A model generated the notes under the pieces. That model had not been told where the DNA came from and did not search any database. It saw only the letters and a program-made list of their open reading frames with translations. The translations under genes were made by a program, and so were the position numbers. Below, one piece after another: positions 1-13,114 of a stretch of 64,000 nucleotides of DNA (position 1 is its first letter; every line of letters starts with the position of its first letter). The DNA comes from Brevipalpus yothersi (taxonomy: Eukaryota > Arthropoda > Arachnida > Trombidiformes > Tenuipalpidae), in assembly GCA_003956705.1 (NCBI GenBank), contig QZCP01000099.1, positions 46,395 to 110,394 on the forward strand. The letters are read 5' to 3'.

Positions 1-1761
1 TTGTTTTGTTCCAGTTACGCTAATTACTGCTGCGTTCTTGACCTAACTTTTGGAAATTATCATTTTCGAAGTATTCAGTATGCCTCTTGAGAAATATATA
101 GAATTCTAGATTCCAACTGCCTCATTTATTTGCCCTGAGTCTCCAAACGACCAGTTCAGTATCATGATGAGCATTATCACACCTTTCACCCTGGCATTCT
201 GTATCTGGGTTAGAATGGTCATGCATCTACACAAACAAACTGCTGATCGACGCATCATTCCTGTGTGATGAAGATTGAAATGTAGGTTTTCCGATAGATG
301 CAGAAGTATTCTGGAGCATTTGACATTTCTCCTTGGCAATGAATATCTTTCTCTTTCTTCCTCTCTTTGTGTATACATGCCATGAGAAACACATTCTGAT
401 CAATCTATCTGCATGACTTGGTGATTCTCTAGTGGCAATAGGAAGCCCTACTAGAACAAATTGGAATGGTTTAAGAGTCAGCATTAGGATAAGTTGTTAA
501 AGCTGATACAAGGGCAAGGACAGTGTGAATAGACAATAAATTGATGTTGTTATCGACGATTTGTATTGAACAATGCTACATCTGAAGGTATATACACAGA
601 AGCACACAATTCTGGGTGCAGGAAGTATTGTGAAATAGTCACTATCTAGAGTATGCTCCATTTGTTGGCAAATATATGTGTGTATGTGTTCATGTTCGGC
701 GGTTTCAGCATTCATGTGTATATGTGCTAAATGATAATGATCAGCGTTACAAATACACTAAGGAATCCAGGATTCTTGATGCTCCAATCAGCAATGAGAT
801 CTGTGAGGGAAGATGATAGAGAATTTAGCAGAAAAAATCTTCACAGGAGCATTTTGTATGTGTGTATGTATACGATCGAATAGCTTAGACAGTTGTGAAC
901 AATTGGATTACAATAAACATTGTGTGTGTCATGATGATTATGATGCCCTGTAAAGATGATTACTAACAAGAACGATAAGGAGAGATCAGAGTGTAAGGTC
1001 GATTCTGATAGAACTAGTGGCTCTTTTGTTACCCTCTTTTTGGCTATTATTATTGTTTATTCCCTCAAGGAATACTGTCCACTACATACACATACACATG
1101 CTTATATCCATTGGAATCTCACAACTTACTGTTATGCTATTTGAACATAAGAACAACAAATAATTCTGATCGTGTTCCTTCTTGCTTTTTTTACTCTCAT
1201 CGTTCATGTGTGTACATGTCATATACACACACATATACACTTGGATCGTGTATTGGGTCCAAATTTATTGCACCAAATAAACGTTTATTCGCTACCACTT
1301 GTCTTGAATAACGATGATCATTATTCAATTCAAGAAAAAACATCGACAGAGCGGAATATATATAAATGCTCGGAATTATTTTTACACTCATACCCATATT
1401 TACACCTTCCTAGTTTACTGTGAAGTTTGTACCATATTACGGTTCCAAGTGTAGAGTGAACATATTTTTGATGCTTGTTTTCGTGTATTCTGTTCCTATT
1501 TTCACTACTTTCCCAAGCAAAGCTTTTCAAGAACTTTACACTAGAGAACGAAGCAGCTCTCTCTCTCTCCTCTTCATCACTTCATTAGTAGAAGAGTTGA
1601 AAGTTTCGTAAGCTTGTGGTCAGTTAAAAATGATTGCCTCAGATACCATTAGTAGAATAATTTATGGTGGGGAGCATAGCGTATGAGAAAGATCAGAGAA
1701 GTTTGTTCTAAGAAGGTTTGCATAAATATGAAGCAAGACAGGCAAAGTGGATGAGATTGTT

Positions 1762-1763
<2 letters not shown>

Positions 1764-1822
<59 letters not shown>
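1764..1822. repeat. (GA)n microsatellite
   Basis: About 30 uninterrupted GA units. On the minus strand it creates a spurious poly Ser-Leu reading frame. Confidence 0.97.
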
Positions 1823-1825
<3 letters not shown>

Positions 1826-3792
1826 ACCAGCTGAAAGTTGAGAATACCTCATTTTGACATTAGAGGGAATGAAATTCTGTGGAAAAGATAGATATGCATC
1901 TTTTCCAAACATACATATTATTATAATGTTTGGATGAAAGATGGTTTCCACAGAGTTAAAGTCTATAAACCTTGTAGAGAGTAGCCAACAAATGACAACA
2001 TGGATGAATTTGATCTCATCCTTCACTTCAATGATGAAGTCAGTTGATAAGAGAGAGAAAGAGAGAAACAAAAGAAGCAAAAATATTGAGTAAGCTTCAT
2101 TCCAAAAAGATTAGGGTATAAGTAATTCAATCAAATTTGGTCTCGAAAACATCTTATCAATCCTGATGGAAGATCTCTTCATTTTGAGCTTCATAATGTA
2201 CATTGAGAGAGAGAAAGAAAGAGAGAGAGAAAGAAAGAGAGAGAGAAAGAGAGAAAAGCATACCATAACATCATTGAGCTTGATGTTCCAATGGGATCAG
2301 CGATGGATGAGATTGAAGGCTACAAAACCCTATCTTCAGGATGAAATTCATCACTGGCTCAGATAAGAGTGTATGGGAAGAAAAAAGAATAGAGAGAGGA
2401 GAAGATGATGGTGATGAAGAAGAGCGGAGGAGAAAGAAAAAAAAGATAGAAAGGAAGTCAAAGAGAAAGAGAGGATCGGCGATCGGAAAATCGGGATGCT
2501 GTGCAGTTCTTCCTGAATGAACACTTTGTGTGTGTGTGTGTTTATATCTCTGTGTGTATCTGGATGTGTATATGTGAGGCATTCTTCATCCTTTTTCTCA
2601 GTCCATCACTTCTTCTTCGTGAAGCTCATTTTTCCTCTTATGGGGTTTTCTTTGATTCATGCAATTTTGCTTCATACCCTTGATCAGCATGATCATCTTC
2701 AGGGGATGCTTAATTAAGAAGAGAAAGACAAAACACACAGTGAGAGGGCCAAAAGATGGCAAGAGATGCGTAAAGGCAGCTACAGAATGCTGATGAAGAA
2801 GAAGGAGAAGAAGATGAAATTCTATGAACCTTCTTATCAGTCTTCACATTTGATCAGCATCATTGTTTCAACTGAGCCTTCTCTCTCCATGGGTATACAG
2901 TATTCAATGAGGCAAAGTAACAATCAAGTGTCAAATCTGATTCTCTTTATTGTTGTTTCAATCTTCGGCTTGTGTATGTGTATGTGTTGGATTGCTGGTG
3001 GAATACAGAATTCAAATGAGCCCGCACTCCCATGGTATATACCTATTCAAATTATACACATCATGAATTCCATTAGCATTGCATTTCCATTGAGGAAAAA
3101 AGGGGAAAAAATTACATTCAAATATATTTGATAGAACTTCAAAATTTTTTGAGTGTGGGAAAAAAGTTCAAAAAGGTGAGATACAGAAGAGATAAAATCT
3201 AATTTTCAACAGGAAATAAGATGAATTTTATAGTATTTTATAGGTAGTAATAGTGATGATGGATAAAAAATTTACAGATTCCATTTATGTGTATTTGATA
3301 AAGAGAGTGAATGACCGTTTTTTTTGGCTGAAGGGTTGACGGAAAGTAGAGTTCATCGTACTGAACTTGTTCAAATTATACTTGAATTTTGCACTCAAAT
3401 TAAATGAAACACACAAAAAAATGTTCACACACAGACAACACATGAATGCAGCCACAAATTACATGTGGGTACACAGTAGGGGGGTATTCATGTGGTTGAT
3501 TCAATCATATTGAATATGGAATGAGATTGATGATAATCTTGAAGTCTTTGAATCGTATCAGAAGCATGAATTTTTCCTCTTCCAAGATTCTCCTTCAGAT
3601 TATTCCTTTTTTTCCTGAAAAACTTAGTGATTTCCATGCCCAAAGGATCATTCCGATCATTCATACTCAGATCCGATTGCAATACTCAATTCATCTCCAA
3701 TGATGAATGTTTCATGATACCATTTATCAGTATCTAGAACAACTAAAGAACACATACAAAAAGATCAATACAAATGTGATGATAAATTACTG

Positions 3793-3795
<3 letters not shown>

Positions 3796-3868
<73 letters not shown>

Positions 3869-4228
3869 NNNNNNNNNNNNNNNNNNNNNNNNNNNNNNNN
3901 NNNNNNNNNNNNNNNNNNNNNNNNNNNNNNNNNNNNNNNNNNNNNNNNNNNNNNNNNNNNNNNNNNNNNNNNNNNNNNNNNNNNNNNNNNNNNNNNNNNN
4001 NNNNNNNNNNNNNNNNNNNNNNNNNNNNNNNNNNNNNNNNNNNNNNNNNNNNNNNNNNNNNNNNNNNNNNNNNNNNNNNNNNNNNNNNNNNNNNNNNNNN
4101 NNNNNNNNNNNNNNNNNNNNNNNNNNNNNNNNNNNNNNNNNNNNNNNNNNNNNNNNNNNNNNNNNNNNNNNNNNNNNNNNNNNNNNNNNNNNNNNNNNNN
4201 NNNNNNNNNNNNNNNNNNNNNNNNNNNN

Positions 4229-4284
<56 letters not shown>
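3796..4284. repeat. (GA)n microsatellite containing an assembly gap
   Basis: GA runs at 3796-3868 and 4229-4284 flank 360 unknown bases. The same dinucleotide and phase on both sides indicate that the gap lies inside one long GA tract that assembly could not resolve. Confidence 0.97.
3869..4228. other. Assembly gap (360 N)
   Basis: A run of unspecified bases. The true length is unknown and may not equal 360. Confidence 0.99.
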
Positions 4285-4287
<3 letters not shown>

Positions 4288-6398
4288 CAGCATTAGCAAT
4301 CAGCATCATAGTAGGCTAAACTTGTTGTAAAGATGTAGTAACAGTGAAGATTGTGTGTGACCTTTTCCCACTTATATTCTTTGGTCTGGAAAATCTTTGA
4401 TTCCATTATATGCATTATCTATTTCTTCTTACCCTGCATGAACATGTTTAACCTTTTTTCTCTCTCTTTCTCAATGCTATATCATATATGTGTACATGTA
4501 TGTGTATTCTTACTTATATCTCCACTGTGAACCTCAACAGTATGAGTGAAACATTTAAAAAGACACTCAGGTGGAGGCTGTATTGTCCAACGTTTGGCCC
4601 CTTTGATTTGAGCTTGCCATGATGGATGACCAACGTGATCAATCTAATTGGAGGAGGAAAAGTTCATGAGTCTCAGATTGATATAACAGTAGGGAGAAAG
4701 AAAGAGAGAGGATAGGAGTAGAAAAAAAACAGAAGCTTCAGGGGAGAAATATAGGAAGATATACGAAGCTTTATCGGAGAGAAAGAGAGAAAGAGATGAT
4801 CAAAATCTTTTGTTGTTGTTACTTTAGATTGGAGAATCAAAGAAAAGAAAAAGTTCTAGCAGATCGAACAAATGTACATGATGGCATGGTCGATGGACGC
4901 TTGCGGTAAGCTTGTATGTATGTGTATGAAAGATCTTTTGGTTCCAGAGTTACACAGAGTCGAATTGCAATCGAAAAAGAGGAATGACTTTTGTTTCCTT
5001 TCCAATCAATTACAAAGTAAGAACAAATGTCTGTGCACTATCGAAAATGATGAAGGATGGCCAAGATTTTGGTTCTCGAAAATCCTTATCAATCTAAACC
5101 TTTTTGGTTGAGATAAAGTTCTACATCACATGTATCTAAGCCACCATGACATGTACACACATACACCCAGATAGAGATCGAGCTTCCATGATGAGCATCA
5201 TTTTATTTTCGGTTCCTCTCTTTCTTCTTCTATTTTTATGGTGTATCTGAGTGAACATATTTGACAGGATAAGATGATAGATGAAATCTGTGGGAGTGTC
5301 AATGAGTATGAATTTATCTGATTTTATCTTATGCGGGCTTATTCGAAAGTAGCGAGTTGATTGAATCTCGAAGGTGAAAGAAAAGTTTAGATATTGAATA
5401 TTTTCTTCCATTCATGGCGTAAATATTCGGCATATTGGCTGAAAGGTTGAAGTTTAAAGCTATGAAATCCTTTGCAAATTGACCTTTAATCAGATGGATA
5501 TAAATCTAAAATGTGTCAAAAATGTTCACATGAAGTATTTTTCACTAACATTTGAGAGTTTGATTAGTGTAACAAAGATTCTCTCACAAAATCCTCAGAA
5601 AATGCAAATTTTATTTGCCATAGGATTTAGACAGTGTAAATATTTTTGAATTTACATCAAAACAGAGGATGTATTCTCATGGCACTGGAAGGATAAAACC
5701 CCAGAAAATTTGTATACATTGTCTCGGAAAAATCTCACAAAAGACAAATACGGATGTGTGGTATAGAGTATTCAGTATACACTCATATTTTTCATTGAAT
5801 CACTTTTGCATGCTCAGCAATTCAGTAACTCTTCTTTCAGATTCGAGGAAAGTTGATCCATCTCATCATGAACAAAAGAGATAGATGAATTGGGCTGGCA
5901 ATATCGTTGAATGTGCTCCAGAAGATGATATTCCTCATTTTGACACTTTCAAAGTCAACACTGTAATCCTATGAACTGAATTTGAATTGCTAACAGAATT
6001 CTTTCATGCATAGCGAAAAATTTTCATCATCCAACCAATAATGATGTTCCTCTCAACCAGGCTACTTTTCAAATATCATCTTTTTCCCATGGAAATGACA
6101 TACATAATCTTCACCTTTCTCTCTCTCTCTTTACTTTCTCTTTACTTTCTCTTCAAGCTATTCAATCGTTCTATTGAGCTTCTATCTAATTGAAAAATAG
6201 TGAGAAGCAAATTAAAACCTTTCAATCGATCAAGCCCACCTAGTTTCATTAACTTTCCAGCTTGGTAGCCATGTGAGCTTTTGATTGCCAAGGTATTAGA
6301 ATAGAAGAAGAAAGAGAAGAAGAAGCCACGTACATGTTAAGCCGATTCTGAAGGATGTTTAGTTCCTCTTGACTGCCACACGAAAGGCTCTCATTTAA

Positions 6399-6659
6399 TC
6401 AAGAGACCCTGAAAATCACCTCTGAATCACTAATTATTGTATCTTCTGGAATGAGTGGATTTTGATGGCAGATTTTCAATTCACCGTCATCCACAAGGAG
6501 CCATTTCATTTGCATGAAAGATTTCAGATTGAAAATCGTTTTGTCAATTGCACACCTGGATATACTTCTCCAGTTTATTTTATCCAAAATGATAGGGAAC
6601 AAGTCCATCGATTTGGGACATTGGGAAGCTTCTAGAAACTCTTGCCAGCTCAATACAAT
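6399..6659 (-). CDS. Unassigned ORF, possible exon
   Basis: On the minus strand a good acceptor (ccctttcag, just above 6659) opens an 86-codon frame without repeats that ends in a TGA at 6399. The peptide begins IVLSWQEFLEASQCPK and has a mixed, protein-like composition. It lies downstream of the JmjC-like exons on the same strand and begins in the phase that gene requires (phase 0). However, it does not continue the expected JmjC core: there is no Asp two residues after the metal-binding His and no PPP(E)C motif. It may be an exon of that gene, of another gene, or chance. Confidence 0.2.
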   Translation of the reverse strand: MVLSWQEFLEASQCPKSMDLFPIILDKINWRSISRCAIDKTIFNLKSFMQMKWLLVDDGELKICHQNPLIPEDTIISDSEVIFRVS

Positions 6660-7329
6660 CTGAAAGGGTTTACGTTGAATTCATCTCAGTAGAATAGAGC
6701 ACGAAACATTCACTGCAAGGAATGGAATTTATAGGATCCTCTATCCTAGAATACGGAGGCACTATGCGAAAAAGTGAAGATATTTTCACTTCTTTCTCAT
6801 GGATAAGAGAGAGAGAGCAAGAGAAATTTTGTATATTTGTATGCACCAAGGGCATGAAGAAATCACTTTGCAAAGATGCACAAAAGAGAGACTAAGATAG
6901 AAGAATATGAGCGAGAATAATGAAGCCTCTTATTTTATTTCTCATATTTCTCAGGAGGAAACCGGATTTAAAGGAAGGAAACTATTTCATGCTTATCTTT
7001 CAAGTTCAAAGCATTTCACACTTATATACTTTCGCTAGTAGCTTGTGAAAGTTTTATCTTCTTCTCTTTTGGTGAGATATTGATCAATATTCTCATTTCT
7101 CTTTCCATTTTGAACGAGAGGAACGTGCTTATTGCACTCGATAAAATTTCACAATGCTAAAAATGGGATCGGAGTTTTTTTATAATAGAAACGGAAACTA
7201 TCAAAACATCCTTGATTTCATCGTTCAGATAATCTTCCTAAGTCACTATTTCTTTTTCTAAAAATCGCGAAGAAGTTTTCTACACTCTTTTCTCAAAGAA
7301 TGTCATTGAACGAGGTGTCATAAACTTAC

Positions 7330-9487
7330 ATGCATGTTGGCTCCATAGCCTGGAGAGCCCATAAATATCCAGTCTAAGTGAGAATCTTCAGAATTTGGAG
7401 GCAAAAATTCTGGCTTCCGATAGTATTCCCCTAGTATCTTGGTCACATTAGGATCACAGTTGTTCCTAGGAGAGAAGTTAAAAGAAGAAGAAGAAGTGAG
7501 TTGAGAATATAAAGATGTGTAATAAGGCCTCAAGGAAAACAAGTGGGACCGATGGAAGATGCGGTACAAAAATCGGATGAGAAGAAGATATCAATGATGA
7601 GACCAAGAAACTGAGAAAGTAAGGAAAGTGGGTGATCTCAAAGGAATTCAAATGGAGAGCATAATCTTGTCCACCGAGATGTCCACTAGAGAAATTGAAG
7701 AAGCCAAGAATCGGTCAACACTGAATCTTGACTGTTATTTTCTGTTCTTCTATCTTCCTCACAGTTCTCATCTCTCTGCGTGTGTGTTCTGTATACTAGA
7801 ATCTTCTGACTAGAATATTGTTGGAATATACTCAGCGTTTCCACTTAAGTATTCCCTGCTTGAGTGGAATGCGCTACTAGATATATGATGTATATATATT
7901 TATAGGGGTATGTTACATTGAGGAAAATTAAATCAACCGCTCATTGCTTGGTTGTCTTGGTGGCTGCATGGGTGTATGTGTGTCGGTGTGTGTTCATCAT
8001 CATCTTTTGGGAATCAAGTATATATAAGTATATATATATGACTATTGGGCTCAAGAATGTGGTCTCATGAATACGTGATGAAAACATGGCAATCGACTTA
8101 TCAGTGAACCAAAATATTCTACAACTTCTATATATATATGAGTATATTTTTTTACTCTCTCCCCTCTGATTTTCACCAATGTCTTTGATGATGATGATCA
8201 CTTTTGGATGAGAAAAAAAGGAGAAAAAAAGATCAATATGATCATATATCGATTTGGGAAAGTATATCTTCGGATATATATCATTTCAAATGATGACTGG
8301 TGTATACTCCAGCCTAGAAGTGATGGAAAATTGAGTGGTGTATATTTTGAGGATGTTGAGATGAAAGAAAAAATCGCCATAAAATTGTTGCTGTGAATGA
8401 TTTGAAAAGGATAAAAAAGATGGAATCTTCAATATTTACCATCCAATATACCATGGTTTGCTGATTTTTGGGTTTGACAACACTGATGGCTCCTCAAGTG
8501 ATGATATCGGTATGCCTGATAGAGCTTCGGTAGCATTCATATTTAATGCTTCTCGTAGATCTTGAAATTTTGTTCGATATGGAAAAAATTGGCATTTCGT
8601 AAATTGATCCGATGTTGGTGGCAAAGATGCGTACAATTGCTGGAAAAATTGATACGAAAATTTTGATAATGCTGGCCAATCTTTGATTGCATTCTTTATT
8701 ACCACAGGTACAGATGAGAATGCATACCTAGACAATAACAATAATGCAATATGTAGGTCAAAAATTAATGGTAAAACAAAGGAGAAGAAAAAAAGCGAAA
8801 AAGAAAAGTGATGAGGCCCCATTATTGTTGCATCATCATGGACATGATGAAAAATTTACACAGTCTATGTATATGGGTCTCTGTGTTACCAGTGGCACAT
8901 TGAGAATCTCTGGAGAAGGGAGGATGAAAAGAGAAAGCAATAATGATCTCTTTATGGAGCTATTGAGAAATGTGTTGGACCGAAAATCATTGGGCTCATT
9001 TTTTGGGGGGTAAAGTGTTTTGCTTGAATGCATCAATTTTGTATATTATATTTATAGCATCATCATTTCATGGCAATGATATGCCAGTAAGTATTTTAAG
9101 GATTTGAGGGAGAGAAAAAGAGAGTAGAAAGACTTTATATATAGCTGCAGGATATGTCTTTCTTGATCGTCCACTCAAGTCCATTGATGCAAGGAGAAAA
9201 AAGAAGAAAAGAAAGAGGAAGAGGAATATTGCGTGAAGGGTATATAAGTTTTCGCAATGTCTTAATGTCTGTGTCATCATGATCTTAGTTCACTGAATCA
9301 TCTAGTTTTATTGGGCTCTAAGTTCATGGGAAAGAGGTGGTGGAAGGAGAGTGAATAATCTCATTTCCTCTGTTGTGAAATCAACTGTCTTGAAACCAAT
9401 TTCGTGGGTCTTTTTGGAAGCAGGATCATAGTGTTAATATGTATATATTTTCTCAAATATTCAGTCAATCGAAGTATACGATTGAAA

Positions 9488-9547
<60 letters not shown>

Positions 9548-10553
9548 GAATCAGAATGCAAAGGTTTCAGGAACTGGAAAAGAATGTCAAAAAACAAGTG
9601 AACAGTCTAGCTTTCTTATTGAGAGCATCATTTCACTTGAAGCTTTCATACCGCTTCATGAGAAAAGTATTTTTTTCACTTCCACTGAAGTATACAAAGA
9701 ATTTTTCGAGAGTTTCTTGACCTACTGAAGAAGCACTTTGATTCTTAACTCAATTTTATGATTCCTTTTTATCATGGTATTCTTGATGGCACATAATACA
9801 CTTCAGTTCATTTGGAGATATTTCCGGGTTATATTCTCAAAATATCTTTCTCTCTCTCCTCTGTCTCTCATAAACGAATTAACTGTTTTCTCTTTATCAT
9901 CTAAACCAAATGCCATTCGATCTTTTTCTACATAAAATTCTTCCTCATTCTTTCATCCTTCAATGATTTCAATGTTAGATTCATGATAGAATGTGACTGA
10001 GAATATCTTATCATCTCATAGGAAATTCATACACACAAGAACATGAAGCTTCGAGGCTCAGGTCTACTGTCTACCAGGTAAACATTCAGAAGGTGTGAAG
10101 ATAGATACATGGTGAATCGGTAGTCGACATACGTACATACACACACAAAATAGATTGTTATGAATGACTTTTCTCACCTTTGTACAAATTCTTCTTGACT
10201 GATATTGAATACTGTGTCAACACCTTTCATCTCATAACAAATGGAACAATTGAGTAATGGCAAATCTTCTGACATCATATCATCATCGGAAGTGATTGAA
10301 AGTTCCTTATCATCATCACCAATATTATTATCACTACTATCCGTAAAACTTTGTCCACCAGTCAGACTATCTCGAATAAAAGATTGTACAGAAGCCCTCA
10401 AAAATGGTATTGTCACAAGTAAATAGATTGACACAATCAAAATCATTGTCATGATGAACAATTTGGTCACAATTGAGGCAAACAATTGGGCCAATGTTTT
10501 CCAGTAGAGCCATGTTTCTGTTTGAACGAAATGTTCGATACTCGTTTCGATCT
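7330..10553 (-). CDS. Membrane-anchored JmjC/cupin-like protein (partial, 3 exons)
   Basis: Three minus-strand exons join in phase: 10553-10178, 8727-8440 and 7330-7465 (read downward). Exon 1 has a hydrophobic span (LFIMTMILIVSIYLLVTIPF), an acidic Asp/Ser-rich linker and a CSICYEMKG motif, and ends ISQEEFVQR. Exon 2 continues YAFSSVPVVIKNAIKDW, the entry segment of Cupin_8/JmjC proteins, and ends KPWYIGW. Exon 3 carries NCDPNVTKIL, then DWIFMGSPGYGANMH, where H should be the first Fe(II) ligand of the HxD motif. Acceptors (ttgtctag, ctctcctag) and donors (gtgaga, gtaaat, gtaagt) are good. The layout suggests a type II membrane protein with a lumenal 2-oxoglutarate/Fe(II) dioxygenase fold. 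The start codon is not fixed: the frame stays open to an ATG at 10602, but a strong pyrimidine tract plus tag just above 10553 suggests a spliced upstream exon. The rest of the JmjC core (Asp, second His) was not found, so activity cannot be judged. Confidence 0.72.
7466..8439 (-). other. Intron of the JmjC-like gene
   Basis: Bounded by donor gtaaat at its upper edge and acceptor ctctcctag at its lower edge. It contains short AT-rich runs (tatata near 7890 and 8030). I see no nested gene. Confidence 0.6.
9494..9544. repeat. (GA)n microsatellite
   Basis: About 25 GA units inside the large intron between the membrane exon and the second exon of the JmjC-like gene. Confidence 0.97.
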
Positions 10554-12694
10554 CTATAAAGCATAAAAATTGAGAAAGAGAAAGAAAAAAAACCAGAGAC
10601 ACATAAAAAGATTGGAGAAAAAAAGAGAAATTTTTTTTCTCTAATATTGATCACACATCGTTTTTGAGTATATAGAAAACTTTTCCACGGAATTCAACTC
10701 AATTTTGAACAAGATTCTTCTTACTTTTCTTGTTTTTACCCATTCAAGTGAAACAAATCTCGTTAGACACACACATTGACATCAGTTCACTTCAATTTGT
10801 ATCAAAGACATAGACATACACACACATTTCATGTTCATCAAGCATCCAAGCTGATTTCACTTGAAACACATGAACACTGATCATTGTCTTGGAAGATTTG
10901 AGCTTCATTCTTCTTTTGACTGATTTGCTTTGAAAAATTTTCCAACAAAATTCTGCTTTACTCAAAGATATGCGTGTGTGTGCCTATGCATTCTTCTGTT
11001 TTTGCTTGATAAAACTTTTATTTCCTGTTTACCTGTTCCTTTGTACTAAGATATTCTCTCTTGGAAGGTGAAACATGATGCTGATCACTTATTGTGTTCA
11101 CCATATTAATCCATCATTAGCATTTTGGATTCCAGTGAATTCTCAGGAAACGAGTCATGGCACCTTCTTTTTCTTTTGTAAACTAACGAAAGATAAAAAA
11201 CCGTGTGTATTGGTGTGCGTGTGTGTCAATAAAGAGATTAATATTGCCTCAATATTCTGTACAAGTAATTTGAGGGAAAAAACTCTGTTTTTATAACCAA
11301 CCTGAACGTGCCTCAAGAATACTTCCACTGAATAGATTGTATGAGATTTTGTTCAAGTATATGCAAAATTTGCTGACGTACGAAAGATGGTTGATAAGGC
11401 ACAAAGTGGATGTGTACAAGTATAAAATAATCTTATTTTGTCATATTATGATTTGTTTGCTTATCCAAATGAAAGGTTCTATTTTCCACTCATCTTCACG
11501 GTTTTCTCTCTCTCTCTCTCTCTTTCCTATTCTGATGAAGCATCTTCTTCCTAGGCTCCCTCCAACCTCTTATCTTAAGAATATGTGAATTGAATAGATT
11601 TCAAAACATGGGCTCCATCTACAAACCTTGAGAAAAGTTCTTGACTCAACTATTCCATGTAGATATATTTTCGTTTCGAGGAAGCTAGAAATAGCTTCGA
11701 AAATTTATCCCGAAAAAAGTGGAATCCTCTGAAGTAGAGCTAATGTTTGCATGTGTAGGTATGATATATAAAAATGAGTGGGAAGAATGAATATTCTGGT
11801 TGTTCATTGGAATGATGTGCTTGAAAAGATATTAGCTTAATAATAGAAATAAGAAGAGAGAAACTAGATTCAATGACTGATTCTAAAAATATTTTCCAGT
11901 AATTGGGCAACTTCATTACTTTCATTTTTCCTTTTGTATGTATTCTCATGAGGCCGGAAAAATTATATTTCTAATCATGCATTAATATCTTTCACTTTTT
12001 ATTGTCTTGGTAGCTTAGTAAATTTCTCAAGGTTCTTGTGTATTTCTAAACTTTTGTGATATTGTCAATTCCATCGAACATTGGAATACCCATCAACTGC
12101 TCATGTCTAGACTAATTGAGTGATAATTATTCGAGATTCATTAAGCATTTCCAATGTCAAACCAGTAACGTTTTGTTCCAAAGTATCCATTTAATTGTAC
12201 ATATCTGAAATCTAAATTGGCAGAATTTGGCTTCAACATTTCTGAATGAATACTTCTCATATTGAACATTCCGATATATTTTATGGTAGCTTTTAGTTAT
12301 ATTAAAATACAAGCTCTAAACGGAAATCCTCTACAAATTTCGCAATATAGGATACTCATATTCATCAGAGAAAGCATTCTCAAATCTAACTGATTATATA
12401 TGAACCCAAATAACTATACTTACTATTGCCGATTGTACAGTTCCTGTGTTGAGAGGTGTTGAAGGCCTCCTATCATCCTGAAAAAGTAGGTCTTTAATTG
12501 CAATAGAACAATTATATATCTCTCTCTACTGTTTCTCTACTGTGGATGTGTTTTGGCAGATTCACACATTTCTTGATGAAGAGAATATCGATCGTAACTA
12601 TACAACTATGTAACTGATGTGTTTGAATTGCAACAAACAAACAAAATTGATCGATTCTGTATGCTCATATCATTTTTTTCTTTTCTCATTTCAG
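10554..12694. other. No supported gene
   Basis: Lies between the upstream side of the minus-strand JmjC-like gene and the last exon of the plus-strand GTPase. It should hold their upstream exons or promoters. I could not identify a P-loop (GxxGxGKS) exon or a signal/start exon by eye. Confidence 0.5.
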
Positions 12695-13114
12695 ATCTAC
12701 TACCACTCTGTGATAGTTGTTTATTCCATGATCGATCGTCGAAGTTTCGAAATATCAGCCCAACTATTGACGATGACCATTTTCGATTACAAGAGAATAA
12801 ATCCCGATTTGAAAGTGTGTCTTATTGGAAATAAATCGGATCTGGTTCGAGCTCGAGCTGTAGACAAATCGGAAGGAATATCATTGGCAAATCGATTTGA
12901 GGTGGATTTTTTTGAAGCTTCAATTGAACTGGAAGACAATTTGGAAGAGATTCTCACATGGATATCGGATAATGTTCGAGTACACTTTGGTATATCATCA
13001 CCATCGACCAATCATTCACATGGCAAATTTCGTCGAGCTTTATCGTACATGAAAAAAGTTCTCCGTAAAAATGATCGGTCAATAAACTCATGTGAAGCAG
13101 TTAATGCCATCTAA
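12695..13114 (+). CDS. RGK-type (Rad/Gem/Kir) Ras-like GTPase, C-terminal exon
   Basis: After the acceptor ttctcatttcag an in-frame exon of 139 codons plus stop encodes the second half of a small GTPase. It contains VIVVYSMIDRRSFEISAQLL (beta-4/alpha-3), the guanine-specificity motif NKSD within CLIGNKSDLVRARAV, and FFEASIE at the G5 position. LVRxRxV after NKSD is typical of RGK proteins (Rad, Gem, Rem), as is a long C-terminal tail without a CAAX box. The tail here is basic (FRRALSYMKKVLRK) and ends NSCEAVNAI, resembling a degenerate form of the conserved RGK terminal Cys motif. Known RGK proteins inhibit voltage-gated Ca2+ channels and bind calmodulin through the basic tail; that role is inferred. 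The upstream exons with P-loop and switch regions were not found, so the gene is partial here. Confidence 0.8.
   Translation: MYYHSVIVVYSMIDRRSFEISAQLLTMTIFDYKRINPDLKVCLIGNKSDLVRARAVDKSEGISLANRFEVDFFEASIELEDNLEEILTWISDNVRVHFGISSPSTNHSHGKFRRALSYMKKVLRKNDRSINSCEAVNAI

Larger units (their letters stand above)
1..6398. other. No supported gene; microsatellites and an assembly gap
   Basis: I found no exon here with recognisable protein similarity. Open frames are short, overlap on both strands, or encode Ser-Leu or Glu-Arg runs from GA repeats. The stretch holds (GA)n tracts, purine-rich low-complexity DNA at about 2205-2260 and 2380-2480, short TG-rich runs near 2525-2575, and a run of Ns within a GA tract. 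The missing C-terminal exons of the JmjC-like gene on the minus strand could lie here, but I could not identify them. Confidence 0.6.

Noticed and set aside
3707..4330. Long ORFs of Glu-Arg or Ser-Leu repeats, also at 1649, 9361, 14350, 28120, 32456, 35323, 36145, 50350, 60625 and 62634
   Set aside because: They are translations of GA/CT dinucleotide repeats, open on both strands, some running through Ns. The only genuine coding part among them is the short kinase exon at 35327-35419.
6670..6873. Minus-strand ORF containing IVPPYSRIE, considered as the missing JmjC PPP motif
   Set aside because: The surrounding residues do not fit the JmjC core, and no acceptor joins it in phase with the exon at 7330.
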